Assembly (NCBI GenBank): GCA_965217825.1
Contig: OZ244571.1
Span: 4,402,001 to 4,466,000, forward strand
DNA length: 64,000 nucleotides
Direction of reading: 5' to 3'
Origin: VXNE01 sp965217825
GTDB taxonomy: Bacteria; Pseudomonadota; Gammaproteobacteria; Pseudomonadales; Azotimanducaceae
A program made the position numbers and the translations under genes. Below the pieces are notes generated by a model. The model made no database searches. It was given only the letters and a program-made list of their open reading frames with translations, and was not told the DNA's origin. Below, one piece after another: positions 8,178 to 16,350 of this stretch (positions are counted from its first letter, which is position 1; every line of letters begins with the position of its first letter).

Positions 8178-10574
8178 GTGTTTTGCCCTGACTTGACCTG
8201 GGTCGGCTGGCATCGCGCCACCTGCGCCGTCTTCCTTCTCATCGTCGCGACCGCCGCCGACGCAGCGATTCCGGGGCAGCGAGAAGCGGAAGGATGGGCC
8301 GGGACGGATGCCTGCGCGCGGTGCCACGCTGCGCAGCACGAGGCTTGGCGCGGCTCCCACCACGATCTGGCGATGCAGCCAGCCTCCGAGACAAGTGTGC
8401 TCGGCGCTTTCGACGGGCGTCATGTCCGACATCACGGCATCGCCTCGAAATTCTTCCGTCGCGATGGCGGCTATTGGATCGAGACGGACGGTCCGGACGG
8501 CAAACTTCAAGCGTACCCGGTCGCCTACGCCTTCGGTGTCTATCCATTGCAGCAATATTTGCTGGCGCTGCCCGGCGGACGCCTGCAGGCGTTCAGCATC
8601 GCCTGGGACAGCCGTCCCGCCACATCCGGTGGGCAACGTTGGTTCCATTTGCGCGGGTCGAGCGATTGCGGTGGCCAAGTGGACGCGGACGATCGTTCCA
8701 TGGTCAATGGCGGTGCCGCGCCATCAGCGACACCGAACACGCCGGTCGTACAACGGTGCTATGAGACCGCGCAAGTCGATGCGCGGGATCCAATGCACTG
8801 GACCGGCAGCTACTACAACTGGAACTCGCGCTGCGCCGAGTGTCACAGCACCAACCTGTCGAAACGTTACGACCCGAACTCGGGCACCTACGCAACCACC
8901 TGGAGCGAGATCAACGTCGGCTGCGAAGCCTGCCATGGGCCGGGTGCGCGACACATGGCACTGGCCGACGCGGGCCGGCTGCAGGACGCACCCGATGCCG
9001 GCCTCGACGTTGACCTGCGAGATGCGGGCGCATGGCATTTCGTCGCCGACGAGACCATCGCGCGGCGCAGCTCGCCGGCCGAGAAACCGCGGCAGGTCGA
9101 GACCTGCGCGCGTTGCCATGCGCGGCGAACATCCTTGAGCGAGTATCGTCATGGCGCCGACCTGTTGGACACCCACCTCCCCGCTTTGTTGGAAGAAGGC
9201 TTGTACTACGTCGACGGCCAGATCCGCGAAGAAGTGTACGTCTACGGCTCGTTCGTGCAGAGCAAGATGTACCAGGCGGGCGTCACCTGCAGCAACTGCC
9301 ACGAACCGCATGGCCTCGCATTGCGGGCGCCCGGCACCGCCGTCTGCGCCCAGTGCCACCTGCCTGCGGCCTACGACAACACAACGCATCACCACCACGC
9401 CGCCAGCTCGCCGGGGGCGGCGTGCGTCAATTGCCACATGCCCGCCACAACCTACATGTCGGTGGACCCTCGGCGCGACCACAGCCTGCGGATCCCACGA
9501 CCGGACCTCAGCGCCATCACCGGCACGCCCAACGCCTGCAACGGGTGCCACGATGATCGGAGCTTCGCATGGGCCACGGACGCCTTGGAGAACTGGGGTG
9601 TCCGCTTTGCGGATGCCGGATCACATCCGGCGCGGGCCTTGCAGCGCGCCCGCCAGGGGGATGCACGCGCCGCGCGCGCGCTGCGGGCAATCGCGATGGA
9701 CGATGACAGCCCCGCAATCTGGCGCGCCACCGCCACCGCGCAACTTGGTCGATTCCCCAGCCAACAGGTAGTGGAAAGCGCCGCGTTGCTGCTGACAAGC
9801 GACGACGCCATGCTGCGACTGGGGGCCGTGCGAGCGATCGAGTTCCTGCCTTGGCCGCAACGCCTGCAGATGCTTGAGCCCCATCTGGGAGACCCCGGCA
9901 CCGCTATTCGGATTGAACTCGCGCGGGTGCTTGCCGACGTGCCGCAAGCACGCGTGGAGGAACGCGTTGCTGTCGCGCTCGCGGCACTCTTCGACGAATA
10001 CCTTCAGTCCCTGGCCCGGCACGCCGACATGCCGGAATCACTATCGCAGCAAGGAGACTTCCTGATGGCGCAGCGGCTGTACGAGCGCGCCGAGAAAGCC
10101 TACCGCCAGGCTCTGGAGTCGGACCCGCAACAGGTTCCCACCCTGCTCAACCTCGCCGACCTCTATCGCGTGCTTGAGCGTGACGTTGAGGCCCGCACAG
10201 TCCTGAACACAGCCATTACCTCGGCACCCGCGCAAGCCGCACCGCACCACGCCCTGGGACTCCTGGAAACCCGCGCCGGCAACCAGGCGGTCGCGCTTCG
10301 ACATCTTGAGCGCGCGGCGGCGCTGGAAATAGAAGGCATCCGTTACCGATACGTCTACGCCATAGCCCTGCACGACAGGGGCGACGCGCCAGCGGCGCTG
10401 CAAGTGCTCAGGTCCCTGCTGGACGCGGCACCCGGCAATCCCGATGTCCTGCTGGCGCTGGTGAACTATTCGCGCGGCAGCGGCCGGCTGGAAGATGCCC
10501 GGCGCTATGCTAGCGAACTGAGGAAACTGTTCCCCGGCGATCCCGCCATCCGACACCTTTACGAAAGCCTGTAA
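8178..10574 (+). CDS. periplasmic eight-haem cytochrome c with HEAT-like and TPR regions
   Basis: A 798-residue exported protein with a GTG start. A signal-peptide core (CAVFLLIVATAADA) precedes the mature domain. Eight CxxCH motifs are visible: CARCH, CAECH, CEACH, CARCH, CSNCH, CAQCH, CVNCH and CNGCH. Residues ~520-610 form short alpha repeats (HEAT-like), and ~615-798 contain TPR units (YERAEKAYRQALESDPQQ, APHHALGLLETRAGNQAVAL). The family resembles cytochrome c554/NrfB-like multihaem proteins fused to TPRs; it would move electrons in the periplasm and bind a partner through the TPRs. No oxidoreductase partner is adjacent. The function is inferred from architecture only. Confidence 0.82.
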   Translation: MFCPDLTWVGWHRATCAVFLLIVATAADAAIPGQREAEGWAGTDACARCHAAQHEAWRGSHHDLAMQPASETSVLGAFDGRHVRHHGIASKFFRRDGGYWIETDGPDGKLQAYPVAYAFGVYPLQQYLLALPGGRLQAFSIAWDSRPATSGGQRWFHLRGSSDCGGQVDADDRSMVNGGAAPSATPNTPVVQRCYETAQVDARDPMHWTGSYYNWNSRCAECHSTNLSKRYDPNSGTYATTWSEINVGCEACHGPGARHMALADAGRLQDAPDAGLDVDLRDAGAWHFVADETIARRSSPAEKPRQVETCARCHARRTSLSEYRHGADLLDTHLPALLEEGLYYVDGQIREEVYVYGSFVQSKMYQAGVTCSNCHEPHGLALRAPGTAVCAQCHLPAAYDNTTHHHHAASSPGAACVNCHMPATTYMSVDPRRDHSLRIPRPDLSAITGTPNACNGCHDDRSFAWATDALENWGVRFADAGSHPARALQRARQGDARAARALRAIAMDDDSPAIWRATATAQLGRFPSQQVVESAALLLTSDDAMLRLGAVRAIEFLPWPQRLQMLEPHLGDPGTAIRIELARVLADVPQARVEERVAVALAALFDEYLQSLARHADMPESLSQQGDFLMAQRLYERAEKAYRQALESDPQQVPTLLNLADLYRVLERDVEARTVLNTAITSAPAQAAPHHALGLLETRAGNQAVALRHLERAAALEIEGIRYRYVYAIALHDRGDAPAALQVLRSLLDAAPGNPDVLLALVNYSRGSGRLEDARRYASELRKLFPGDPAIRHLYESL

Positions 10575-10722
10575 GCGCTTGAGGCGACCGTCCACAAGTC
10601 CCACGTCGCCTTGGTTTCCGGTTGCGGCTCAACGCCATCAGCCCCTGCGGCCAGCTCTGGCTTGACACCCCCGCTGCGCCTGCACAGACTCGGGCCATAA
10701 CAGCAAGGAGACCGAACTGTCC

Positions 10723-11448
10723 ATGATCGAAAGACACCTCGACATCGTGACCGCCGACGGCGACATGAATTCCTTCATCGTCTATCCGGAAGAGGGTGGC
10801 CGGTTTCCTCTCATCCTTTTCTACATGGACGCACCCGGAAAGCGCGAAGAACTGCATGACATGGCTCGGCGAATCGCCACCGTCGGCTACTACGTCATCC
10901 TGCCCAACCTCTACTATCGGGAGGTGCGCGAGTATCACATGTACCTTCCCGGCGCCACCCGCGAGCGAATGCGCGAACTGATGGACGGGCTGTCGAATGC
11001 CATGGTCTGCCAGGACACCCAGGCGATGCTCGATTTCGCTGCGTCCGAATCCTCCGCGCGCGGTGGACCCGTGGGGGCGGTGGGGTACTGCATGAGCGGC
11101 CCGTTCGTGTTCGCGGCGGCGGCCGAGTTTCCCGACCGCATCAAGGCGTCCGCGTCGTTGCATGGGGTGCGGCTCTACGGCGACGCTCCCGACTCTCCGC
11201 ATAGAACGGCGGATCGCATTCAGGGGGAGATCTATTTCGGTTGCGCCGAGTCGGACAGGTGGGCGCCGCCCGAGTTGGTCGACGCGCTGGACCAGCACCT
11301 GGCGTCCACCGGCATCAACTACCGCATCGAATGGTATCCCGGCACGAACCACGGTTTCGTCTTTCCCCAGCGCGAAGGGATGTATCACAAGGCGTCGGCG
11401 GAGAGACACTGGGAGCGCCTCTTCGCGCTGTTCCAGCGCAATCTTTGA
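10723..11448 (+). CDS. dienelactone hydrolase family alpha/beta hydrolase
   Basis: A 241-residue cytoplasmic hydrolase. The nucleophile elbow is GYCMSG (Cys123), the Cys nucleophile typical of dienelactone hydrolases; His210 in NHGF completes the expected triad, with an Asp between. AAGGAG lies 12 bp upstream of the ATG. It precedes a broken TauD-type gene and lies near a second DLH-family gene at 20.0-20.7 kb. The substrate is unknown; many family members are promiscuous esterases. Confidence 0.85.
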   Translation: MIERHLDIVTADGDMNSFIVYPEEGGRFPLILFYMDAPGKREELHDMARRIATVGYYVILPNLYYREVREYHMYLPGATRERMRELMDGLSNAMVCQDTQAMLDFAASESSARGGPVGAVGYCMSGPFVFAAAAEFPDRIKASASLHGVRLYGDAPDSPHRTADRIQGEIYFGCAESDRWAPPELVDALDQHLASTGINYRIEWYPGTNHGFVFPQREGMYHKASAERHWERLFALFQRNL

Positions 11449-11474
11449 CCCGGTCCAAGCGAAAGAAGACCCGG

Positions 11475-11809
11475 GTGAAAATCGCACCAAGCACCGGGAC
11501 ACTGGGTGCCGCCGTCACCGGCGTTCGTCTGAACGCGCTCTCCGATCGCGAGTGGCAAGCCATCGAAGACGCATTCCACGAATACGCGGTCCTCGTCTTT
11601 CCCGGCGCAAACCTGACAGAGGCGGAACACATCGCCTTCAGCCGCCGATTCGGTCCGCTCGAACGGACCCTGTCGCAACGCGCCGAAAGGCCAGAGATTT
11701 CGGAGGACACCTTTGGCCGTTCGACCAGTCCCGTGTCATGAAACGGACCACGGTGGCGGGCGATGGCGACAATCCCTGGACGATCAACGAAACTGCCGGG
11801 CATGGCTAA
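11475..11809 (+). pseudogene. TauD/TfdA-type dioxygenase remnant with internal deletion
   Basis: From GTG 11475 about 78 codons match the N-terminus of an alpha-ketoglutarate dioxygenase (GTLGAAVTGVRLNALSDREW, HEYAVLVFPG, FSRRFGPLE). Near 11710 the sequence shifts frame and continues directly as the family's C-terminus (FDQSRVMKRTTVAGDGDNPW). Some 200 central codons, including the HxD iron ligands, are missing. It cannot encode an active enzyme. It is the second internally deleted oxidoreductase gene within 8 kb. Confidence 0.75.
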
Positions 11810-11856
11810 TATGTCGGTGCATTCATCCTCGGTGAAACACCCGAGGTAGGGAAAAC

Positions 11857-13353
11857 GTGAACGATCCCAATGCCATGCCGGTTGCCGGCGAGAGTCAGAG
11901 AGACCGCCTGGTCCCCTTCTCCAGCAAGTTCGCCTTCGGGGTCGGACAGTTTGCCGAGGGGCTGAAAAACACCGCGTTCAGCGTCTTTGTCCTGTTCTAC
12001 TACAACCAGGTATTGGGACTGCCGGGCACACTCGCCGGAGCAGCGCTGTTCATTGCGCTGATGTTCGATGCCGTCACAGATCCCCTGGCCGGTTCCCTGT
12101 CCGACAACCACCGATCGCGCCTGGGTCGCCGCCATCCCTTCATGTACGCGTCCGCGTTGCCCCTCGGTTTGGCGTTCATCGGCCTGTTCTCGCCGCCAGG
12201 TGCATTGGGCGAATGGGGTCTTTTCGCATGGCTGGCCGTATTCGCGATCCTCACCCGCGCCGCGATGACGCTCTATCACGTGCCGCACCTCGCGCTCGGC
12301 GCCGAAATGACCGAGAACTTCAGCGAGCGGACCCGGGTGGTGGCATACCGGCAGTTCTTCAGCGCCGCCGGAACGGCGGCAGCGTGGATCATCGGCCTCA
12401 CATGGTTCTTCGCCGACGCCAAGGGAGGCCGACTCGCCGTCGACAATTACCCGCCCTATGCCGTCACCCTGGCGGTATTGATGGTCGTGACTATCTGGTA
12501 TTCCGCCTACGGGACGCAAAAGGAAGTGCCCTTTCTCGTGCAGCCGGCGCCAAGGCCCAGGAGCAATCCCGCGAGGAGGCTTTTCCTCGACCTGAGCGAA
12601 GGATTCAGGAACCGCTCCTTCACCTGGTTGTTCGGCGGGGTGTTGGTCATTTTCGTCATGGTCGGCGTCAACAACGTCCTGGATCTCTACATGTTCCAGT
12701 ACTTCTGGGACCTGGTGTCCGGTGAGATGCTGCAGCTCCAGATGGCCGTAATCCTGGGGATGCTGATCGGCGCGTTCCTGACAGCGCCCCTGTTACGACG
12801 CACGGACAAGCGTTTCGGCGTCCTGCTGGGCACCGTCGTCTGGGCCACCTGCCAGGTCGTTCCCGTGGTGATGCGGCTCGTGGACGCCCTGCCCGCAAAC
12901 GGAACGGAGGAACTCATCTGGACCCTTACGGGCTTCAAGTTCGTTCAGGGTTTGATCATGCAACAGGCGCTGGTCGCCTTCGGATCAATGATGGCCGATG
13001 TCGCCGACGAGCACGAACTCACGACCGGAGTGCGTCAGGAAGGCGTTTTCTTCGGCGCTATTGCCTTCTCGGGCAAGGCGACTTCCGGATTCGGCAACCT
13101 TATCGGTGGCATCGGTCTGGACATCATCAACTGGCCGCGCGGGCCGGAAATTCAAACTGCCGCCGACGTCCCGGCGGATACCCTCGTCGACCTGGGCATC
13201 CTGTATGGCCCCGTCGTGGCAGGCCTATCAGTCATCTCCGTGTGGTGCTTCGCGCACTACACGCTCACGCGAGCCCGCCACGCGGAAATCCTCGTCGCCC
13301 TGGAAGCCCAGCGACGCGAACGCCAATTGGAACCGGCGCGCTCCAATTCATGA
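11857..13353 (+). CDS. GPH-family (MelB-like) sugar:cation symporter
   Basis: A 498-residue, 12-helix inner-membrane transporter of the MFS superfamily. GTG start at 11857 with GAGGTAGGG upstream. Family marks include FGVGQFAEGLKNTAFSVFVLFYYNQVLGL in helix 1 and the A-like loop DAVTDPLAGSLSDNHRSRLGRRHPFMY, which matches the glycoside-pentoside-hexuronide group. It should import a glycoside or related solute with Na+ or H+. No glycosidase is adjacent, so the substrate is not predictable. The cluster with the DLH and the dead TauD gene suggests a former catabolic locus. Confidence 0.85.
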   Translation: MNDPNAMPVAGESQRDRLVPFSSKFAFGVGQFAEGLKNTAFSVFVLFYYNQVLGLPGTLAGAALFIALMFDAVTDPLAGSLSDNHRSRLGRRHPFMYASALPLGLAFIGLFSPPGALGEWGLFAWLAVFAILTRAAMTLYHVPHLALGAEMTENFSERTRVVAYRQFFSAAGTAAAWIIGLTWFFADAKGGRLAVDNYPPYAVTLAVLMVVTIWYSAYGTQKEVPFLVQPAPRPRSNPARRLFLDLSEGFRNRSFTWLFGGVLVIFVMVGVNNVLDLYMFQYFWDLVSGEMLQLQMAVILGMLIGAFLTAPLLRRTDKRFGVLLGTVVWATCQVVPVVMRLVDALPANGTEELIWTLTGFKFVQGLIMQQALVAFGSMMADVADEHELTTGVRQEGVFFGAIAFSGKATSGFGNLIGGIGLDIINWPRGPEIQTAADVPADTLVDLGILYGPVVAGLSVISVWCFAHYTLTRARHAEILVALEAQRRERQLEPARSNS

Positions 13354-13398
13354 CAGCCCCCGGTCCGGCTGGACGCGAGCCTGTTTTGCGAGCCGTCG

Positions 13399-14082
13399 TC
13401 AGGCGGAGAGCGATACCGTTTCGGGCTCCGCGGACGTTCGGCGCCGCTCGAGTTCGCTGAGGAAGTCCCAGAGCCCCCGCGCGCACTCGTGAGCCGCCGC
13501 CTCGGCCAGTTCGCCCTGCTCCGGCGTCAAGCCGTCGATCTGCTCCCGCAGGGTTTGTGAGTGGTACACGTCGGCCTTGGCGTGAACCTTGAAGAACGCA
13601 AGCGTCCGCTCGTCAGTAATGTCGTAGGACTCGCGCAACGAAGTGACCTTGGTTTCGGCGATCTCCGGGATTTGCGACTCGTAGGCGTATAGCGCGCCCA
13701 AACCCTCCGCATAGGAACTGCGGATACGCCCGAGGAACGTGTCGATCAGCTTCTCCGTCGCCGCATCGCGGCAACTCTCGACCGCCTCGCGGGATTCGCC
13801 TAGCCCTTCGGCGAACCGCAGCCACAGCTCGGGATGGTGCTCGTCCCCGGCTTCCTCGTCGACCAGATTGTCGAGCAGCGCCTTCCTCGCGATAAGATCG
13901 TCGCACTGGGTATGCACGCCGCTGACATAGCGGGGAAACGCGAGCACATGGGCGAAATAGGATTTCGCATAGCCGCGCATATCATCTTCAGTCAGTTCGC
14001 CCGCGACCCAGGCGCGATAGAACGCGTGGTCCAGCAGTCGCGTAGCGGCGATGATCTCGTCCAGTCGAGCGGAAAACCTCAT
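13399..14082 (-). CDS. CADD-like haem-oxygenase-fold protein (alternative pABA synthesis)
   Basis: A 227-residue all-helical protein of the TenA/PqqC/haem-oxygenase-like fold. It matches the CADD family of Chlamydia and nitrifiers, in which a diiron/dimanganese protein cuts p-aminobenzoate out of its own Tyr side chain to supply folate synthesis. Visible candidates are the early Tyr in DHAFYRAW, the metal-ligand pattern DEEAGDEHHPELW and the later KVHAKADVYHSQ, plus the Lys in EIAETKVTSLRESY. Residue roles are transferred from the family and not proven here. It is a monocistronic gene with TCCTCC-type RBS, downstream of and convergent with the symporter. Confidence 0.75.
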   Translation of the reverse strand: MRFSARLDEIIAATRLLDHAFYRAWVAGELTEDDMRGYAKSYFAHVLAFPRYVSGVHTQCDDLIARKALLDNLVDEEAGDEHHPELWLRFAEGLGESREAVESCRDAATEKLIDTFLGRIRSSYAEGLGALYAYESQIPEIAETKVTSLRESYDITDERTLAFFKVHAKADVYHSQTLREQIDGLTPEQGELAEAAAHECARGLWDFLSELERRRTSAEPETVSLSA

Positions 14083-14256
14083 TTCGTTCCTCCTGAAGGC
14101 AGGTGTGGTTCATCCGATGGGGCGGGAAATTGTAGCGCACCAAGTGCTCGCCGATGCGACACAGGTTAGCCATTTCTGGTCGCTTCGCGCTAAGTTCACG
14201 GGCGTGCCAGTTCCCTCTCTGCCGTTCTCGAGGCGATCCGATCAGCATCGGCACGG

Positions 14257-15016
14257 CTAATTTGTTCTAAGCCCCGGGGGCGCGTTGGCGCGGTGTCCGA
14301 GGGAGTTTTTCGTCATCCGGAGGTAGTCGAAGACGAGCCGCGGGTTGCGGTTCAGGCGACGGGTGGCGGCGGCGACGCAGGGGTTGCCGTGGGCGCGGAT
14401 GACGCCGATGGCGAAGCGGCGCAGGCGGGTGGTGTTCTCGGGGCCGTGGCCGGTGCGGATGCGGAGGCGGTCCTCGTCGAAGGTGTTGTCGAGGATGTTG
14501 TGGACGGACTCGACCTTCCAGTGGCCGCGGTTCAGTTCGAGGAGGCGTCTGGCGTCGGCGCTGTCCGGGGCGTGGCTGGTGATGCCGAGGGCGTGTTCGA
14601 CGGAGGTCTTGCCGGACTTCTTTGCGGTGGCGGTGCGCTCGACGAGGAAGGCCTGGCCGACGTGGGGGAAGTTCAGGTAGCCGTTGAGGCGGGTGGTGGT
14701 CCAGATGGCGCGGCTTTCGACGCGGCCGTGCTCGAGGACGGGGGGCTCGCGGAAGCCGGGCTCGGCGCGGTCGGCGAAGAACACCCGGAGGTCGTCGAGG
14801 AGGGTCGGCTGGTTGTCCTTGGCGGTGAACACGAAGTGGGCGCCGCGGCGGCGGAGGAAGTCGGCGAGCTTGCGCTGGGTGAGCAGGGCGTCGGCGGTGA
14901 AGGTGCGGCCGGCGAAGTCGAGCCGGAGGCCCTCGAGCAGGGGGAGGACGGTGCCGATCTCGTTGGTGCGCTTGGTCTCGTCGTCGGCGCCGACGGGCAG
15001 GCGGCCGACTTTTTTT
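14257..15016 (-). CDS. ISAs1 transposase C-terminal part, -1 frame
   Basis: Continues the transposase after the A7 run: KKVGRLPVGADDETKRTNEI, then TADALLTQRKLADFLRRRGA with the second acidic residue, TAKDNQPTLLDDL, and the Glu region GHWKVESVHNILDNTFDEDR, ending RRFAIGVIR and a short tail. These are textbook ISAs1 motifs, so a full DDE enzyme is encoded only if the two frames are joined by -1 frameshifting or if the run is really A8. There is no obvious independent start. Confidence 0.75.
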
Positions 15017-16178
15017 GGGTGTGGGTGATGCCGCCGCGCTGGCCGACGGCGCCCAGGATGTGCACCTGGCACTCGCCCTCGCCGATCTTGCCGGCGGCGG
15101 GCTCGGCGGCGTCGGCGTCGGTCCCGGGTTCGGCGGCGCGAGCCGGCTCGGGGGCGTCGGCCTCGGGCTCGTCCCGGTAGATGGCGTTGCGCATCGTCTT
15201 GCCGTCGATGGCGACGGCCTCGCCGTCGTCGCCGCGGGCGGCGTGGAAGCGCTGCAGGGCGCGGTCGAGCTGGGCGGGCTCGACGCGCACCAGGACGTCG
15301 CGGATGACGAACTCGCTGGGCACCTCGTGGCGACCGCCGCGGCGCCGGCAGCGGAACCGCTCGCGGGCGCGCGGCGACAGGTCGGCGGCCCACTCGGCCA
15401 TGGCCTTGTAGCCGCGCGCGCCGCACAGCGTGGCACCGGCCGCGATGGCGAGCACGACCGGCAGCGGATGGCGGCGGCCCTGGCGGCGGCGCGGGTCGTC
15501 GATGTCGAGGAAGCAGTCGGGCAGGGAACGCATGGTGTCGGCGGAGATCATGGCCTTGGGGCCTCCGTGGCGGTCGGCGGGATCGAGCGCGGGCCGCGTC
15601 AAGCGCGCCCGCGCGTCGGGAACCAGGGGGCGGACGAACACCAGCTTGGGGCCGCCCGGCGCGGTGCCGTAGCCGCCGCGCACGCGCCGGAAGCCGCGCG
15701 TGCGGCCGACGCAGGTCCAGTTCGCGGCGCGGTACACCGTGCCGCGGTGCCGCGCCGGGTCGACGAACGTCTCCAGCAGCAGCAGCGGATGGCCGAAGCG
15801 TTCCGGCCAGTCCGCCGCCAGGCGCCGTGCGCACAGCGCCAGCGCCCGCGAGCCCAGGTTGGGCACGCGCGAGCCCGGCAGGATCAGGAACCGGCTGTTG
15901 TTCGCGACCAGGTGCAGCCGGTCGTACTGGGTGCGGAAGTCCCAGCCGATCCAGCGGTCCCGCGCGCCGCACTTCAGCGCCGGCGCCGAGAAGCCGAGCA
16001 GCGCCAGCCACTCGCCGCGCCAATGCGCGACGTACCACAGCGTCTCGCCGATCTTGGGCAGCGCGCCCAGGAAGTGGTGCGCCGCCATCAGGCGCCGGTA
16101 GCGAACCTCCTCTTCCCCGGCCGCCGCAGGCTCGACGGCCATCTCGCGCAGCTCCACGCCGCCCCGTCCACCGATCAA
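14673..16178 (-). CDS. DUF4338 (DruA-like) domain fused to ISAs1 transposase, upstream frame
   Basis: A 501-codon frame. Residues ~25-195 are a DUF4338/DruA-like domain (HHFLGALPKIGETLWYVAHW, CGARDRWIGWDFRTQYDRLHL, LETFVDPARHRGTVYRAANW). From ~205 an ISAs1/H-repeat transposase begins (RSLPDCFLDIDDPRRRQGRRH), with the first catalytic Asp in VAIDGKTMRN near residue 323. The frame leaves the transposase at an A7 run (15010-15016); beyond it the correct continuation is in the -1 frame, and this ORF runs on as low-complexity shadow. The zero frame reads CAA AAA AAG, a classic A-AAA-AAG slippery heptamer. One lost A would give the same picture. Confidence 0.75.
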   Translation of the reverse strand: MIGGRGGVELREMAVEPAAAGEEEVRYRRLMAAHHFLGALPKIGETLWYVAHWRGEWLALLGFSAPALKCGARDRWIGWDFRTQYDRLHLVANNSRFLILPGSRVPNLGSRALALCARRLAADWPERFGHPLLLLETFVDPARHRGTVYRAANWTCVGRTRGFRRVRGGYGTAPGGPKLVFVRPLVPDARARLTRPALDPADRHGGPKAMISADTMRSLPDCFLDIDDPRRRQGRRHPLPVVLAIAAGATLCGARGYKAMAEWAADLSPRARERFRCRRRGGRHEVPSEFVIRDVLVRVEPAQLDRALQRFHAARGDDGEAVAIDGKTMRNAIYRDEPEADAPEPARAAEPGTDADAAEPAAGKIGEGECQVHILGAVGQRGGITHTQKKSAACPSAPTTRPSAPTRSAPSSPCSRASGSTSPAAPSPPTPCSPSASSPTSSAAAAPTSCSPPRTTSRPSSTTSGCSSPTAPSPASASPPSSSTAASKAAPSGPPPASTAT

Positions 16179-16350
16179 ACACAGGCATTTCTACACCGGT
16201 TCGGCGCGGATGTCCAGCATTCGACGTAAGCCGTTCTTTCCGCTCGGGTTACCCGGGGAGGACAAATCCGTCCTGTCAGCATCGGCGCTCCGTCCGTCGG
16301 GATACACGTGCTGGGTTACAATCCCGCTCCCCTCTTTTTCGAGCACATCA

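Larger units (their letters stand above)
14253..16275 (-). mobile_element. ISAs1-type insertion sequence with DUF4338-fused transposase (ends tentative)
   Basis: The element is defined by its transposase. Tentative ends come from an 11-bp direct repeat, TCAGCATCGGC, at 14242-14252 and 16276-16286, which could be the target duplication. Just inside it the two ends share an imperfect inverted similarity (ATTTGT ... CCCCGGG with a 3-base indel). The right end lies about 75 bp before the dctP start, so the element may have displaced that operon's original upstream region. Transposase identity is firm; the boundaries are not. Confidence 0.55.

Noticed and set aside
14673..16178. Druantia antiphage system
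   Set aside because: Only the DUF4338 domain is present, fused to a DDE transposase; no DruB-E or DruH-type genes are nearby.
15015..16229. 404-codon ORF on the plus strand opposite the transposase
   Set aside because: It is the antisense of the DUF4338/ISAs1 gene in a very GC-rich stretch; composition is G/A/V/R low complexity and shows no family motifs.
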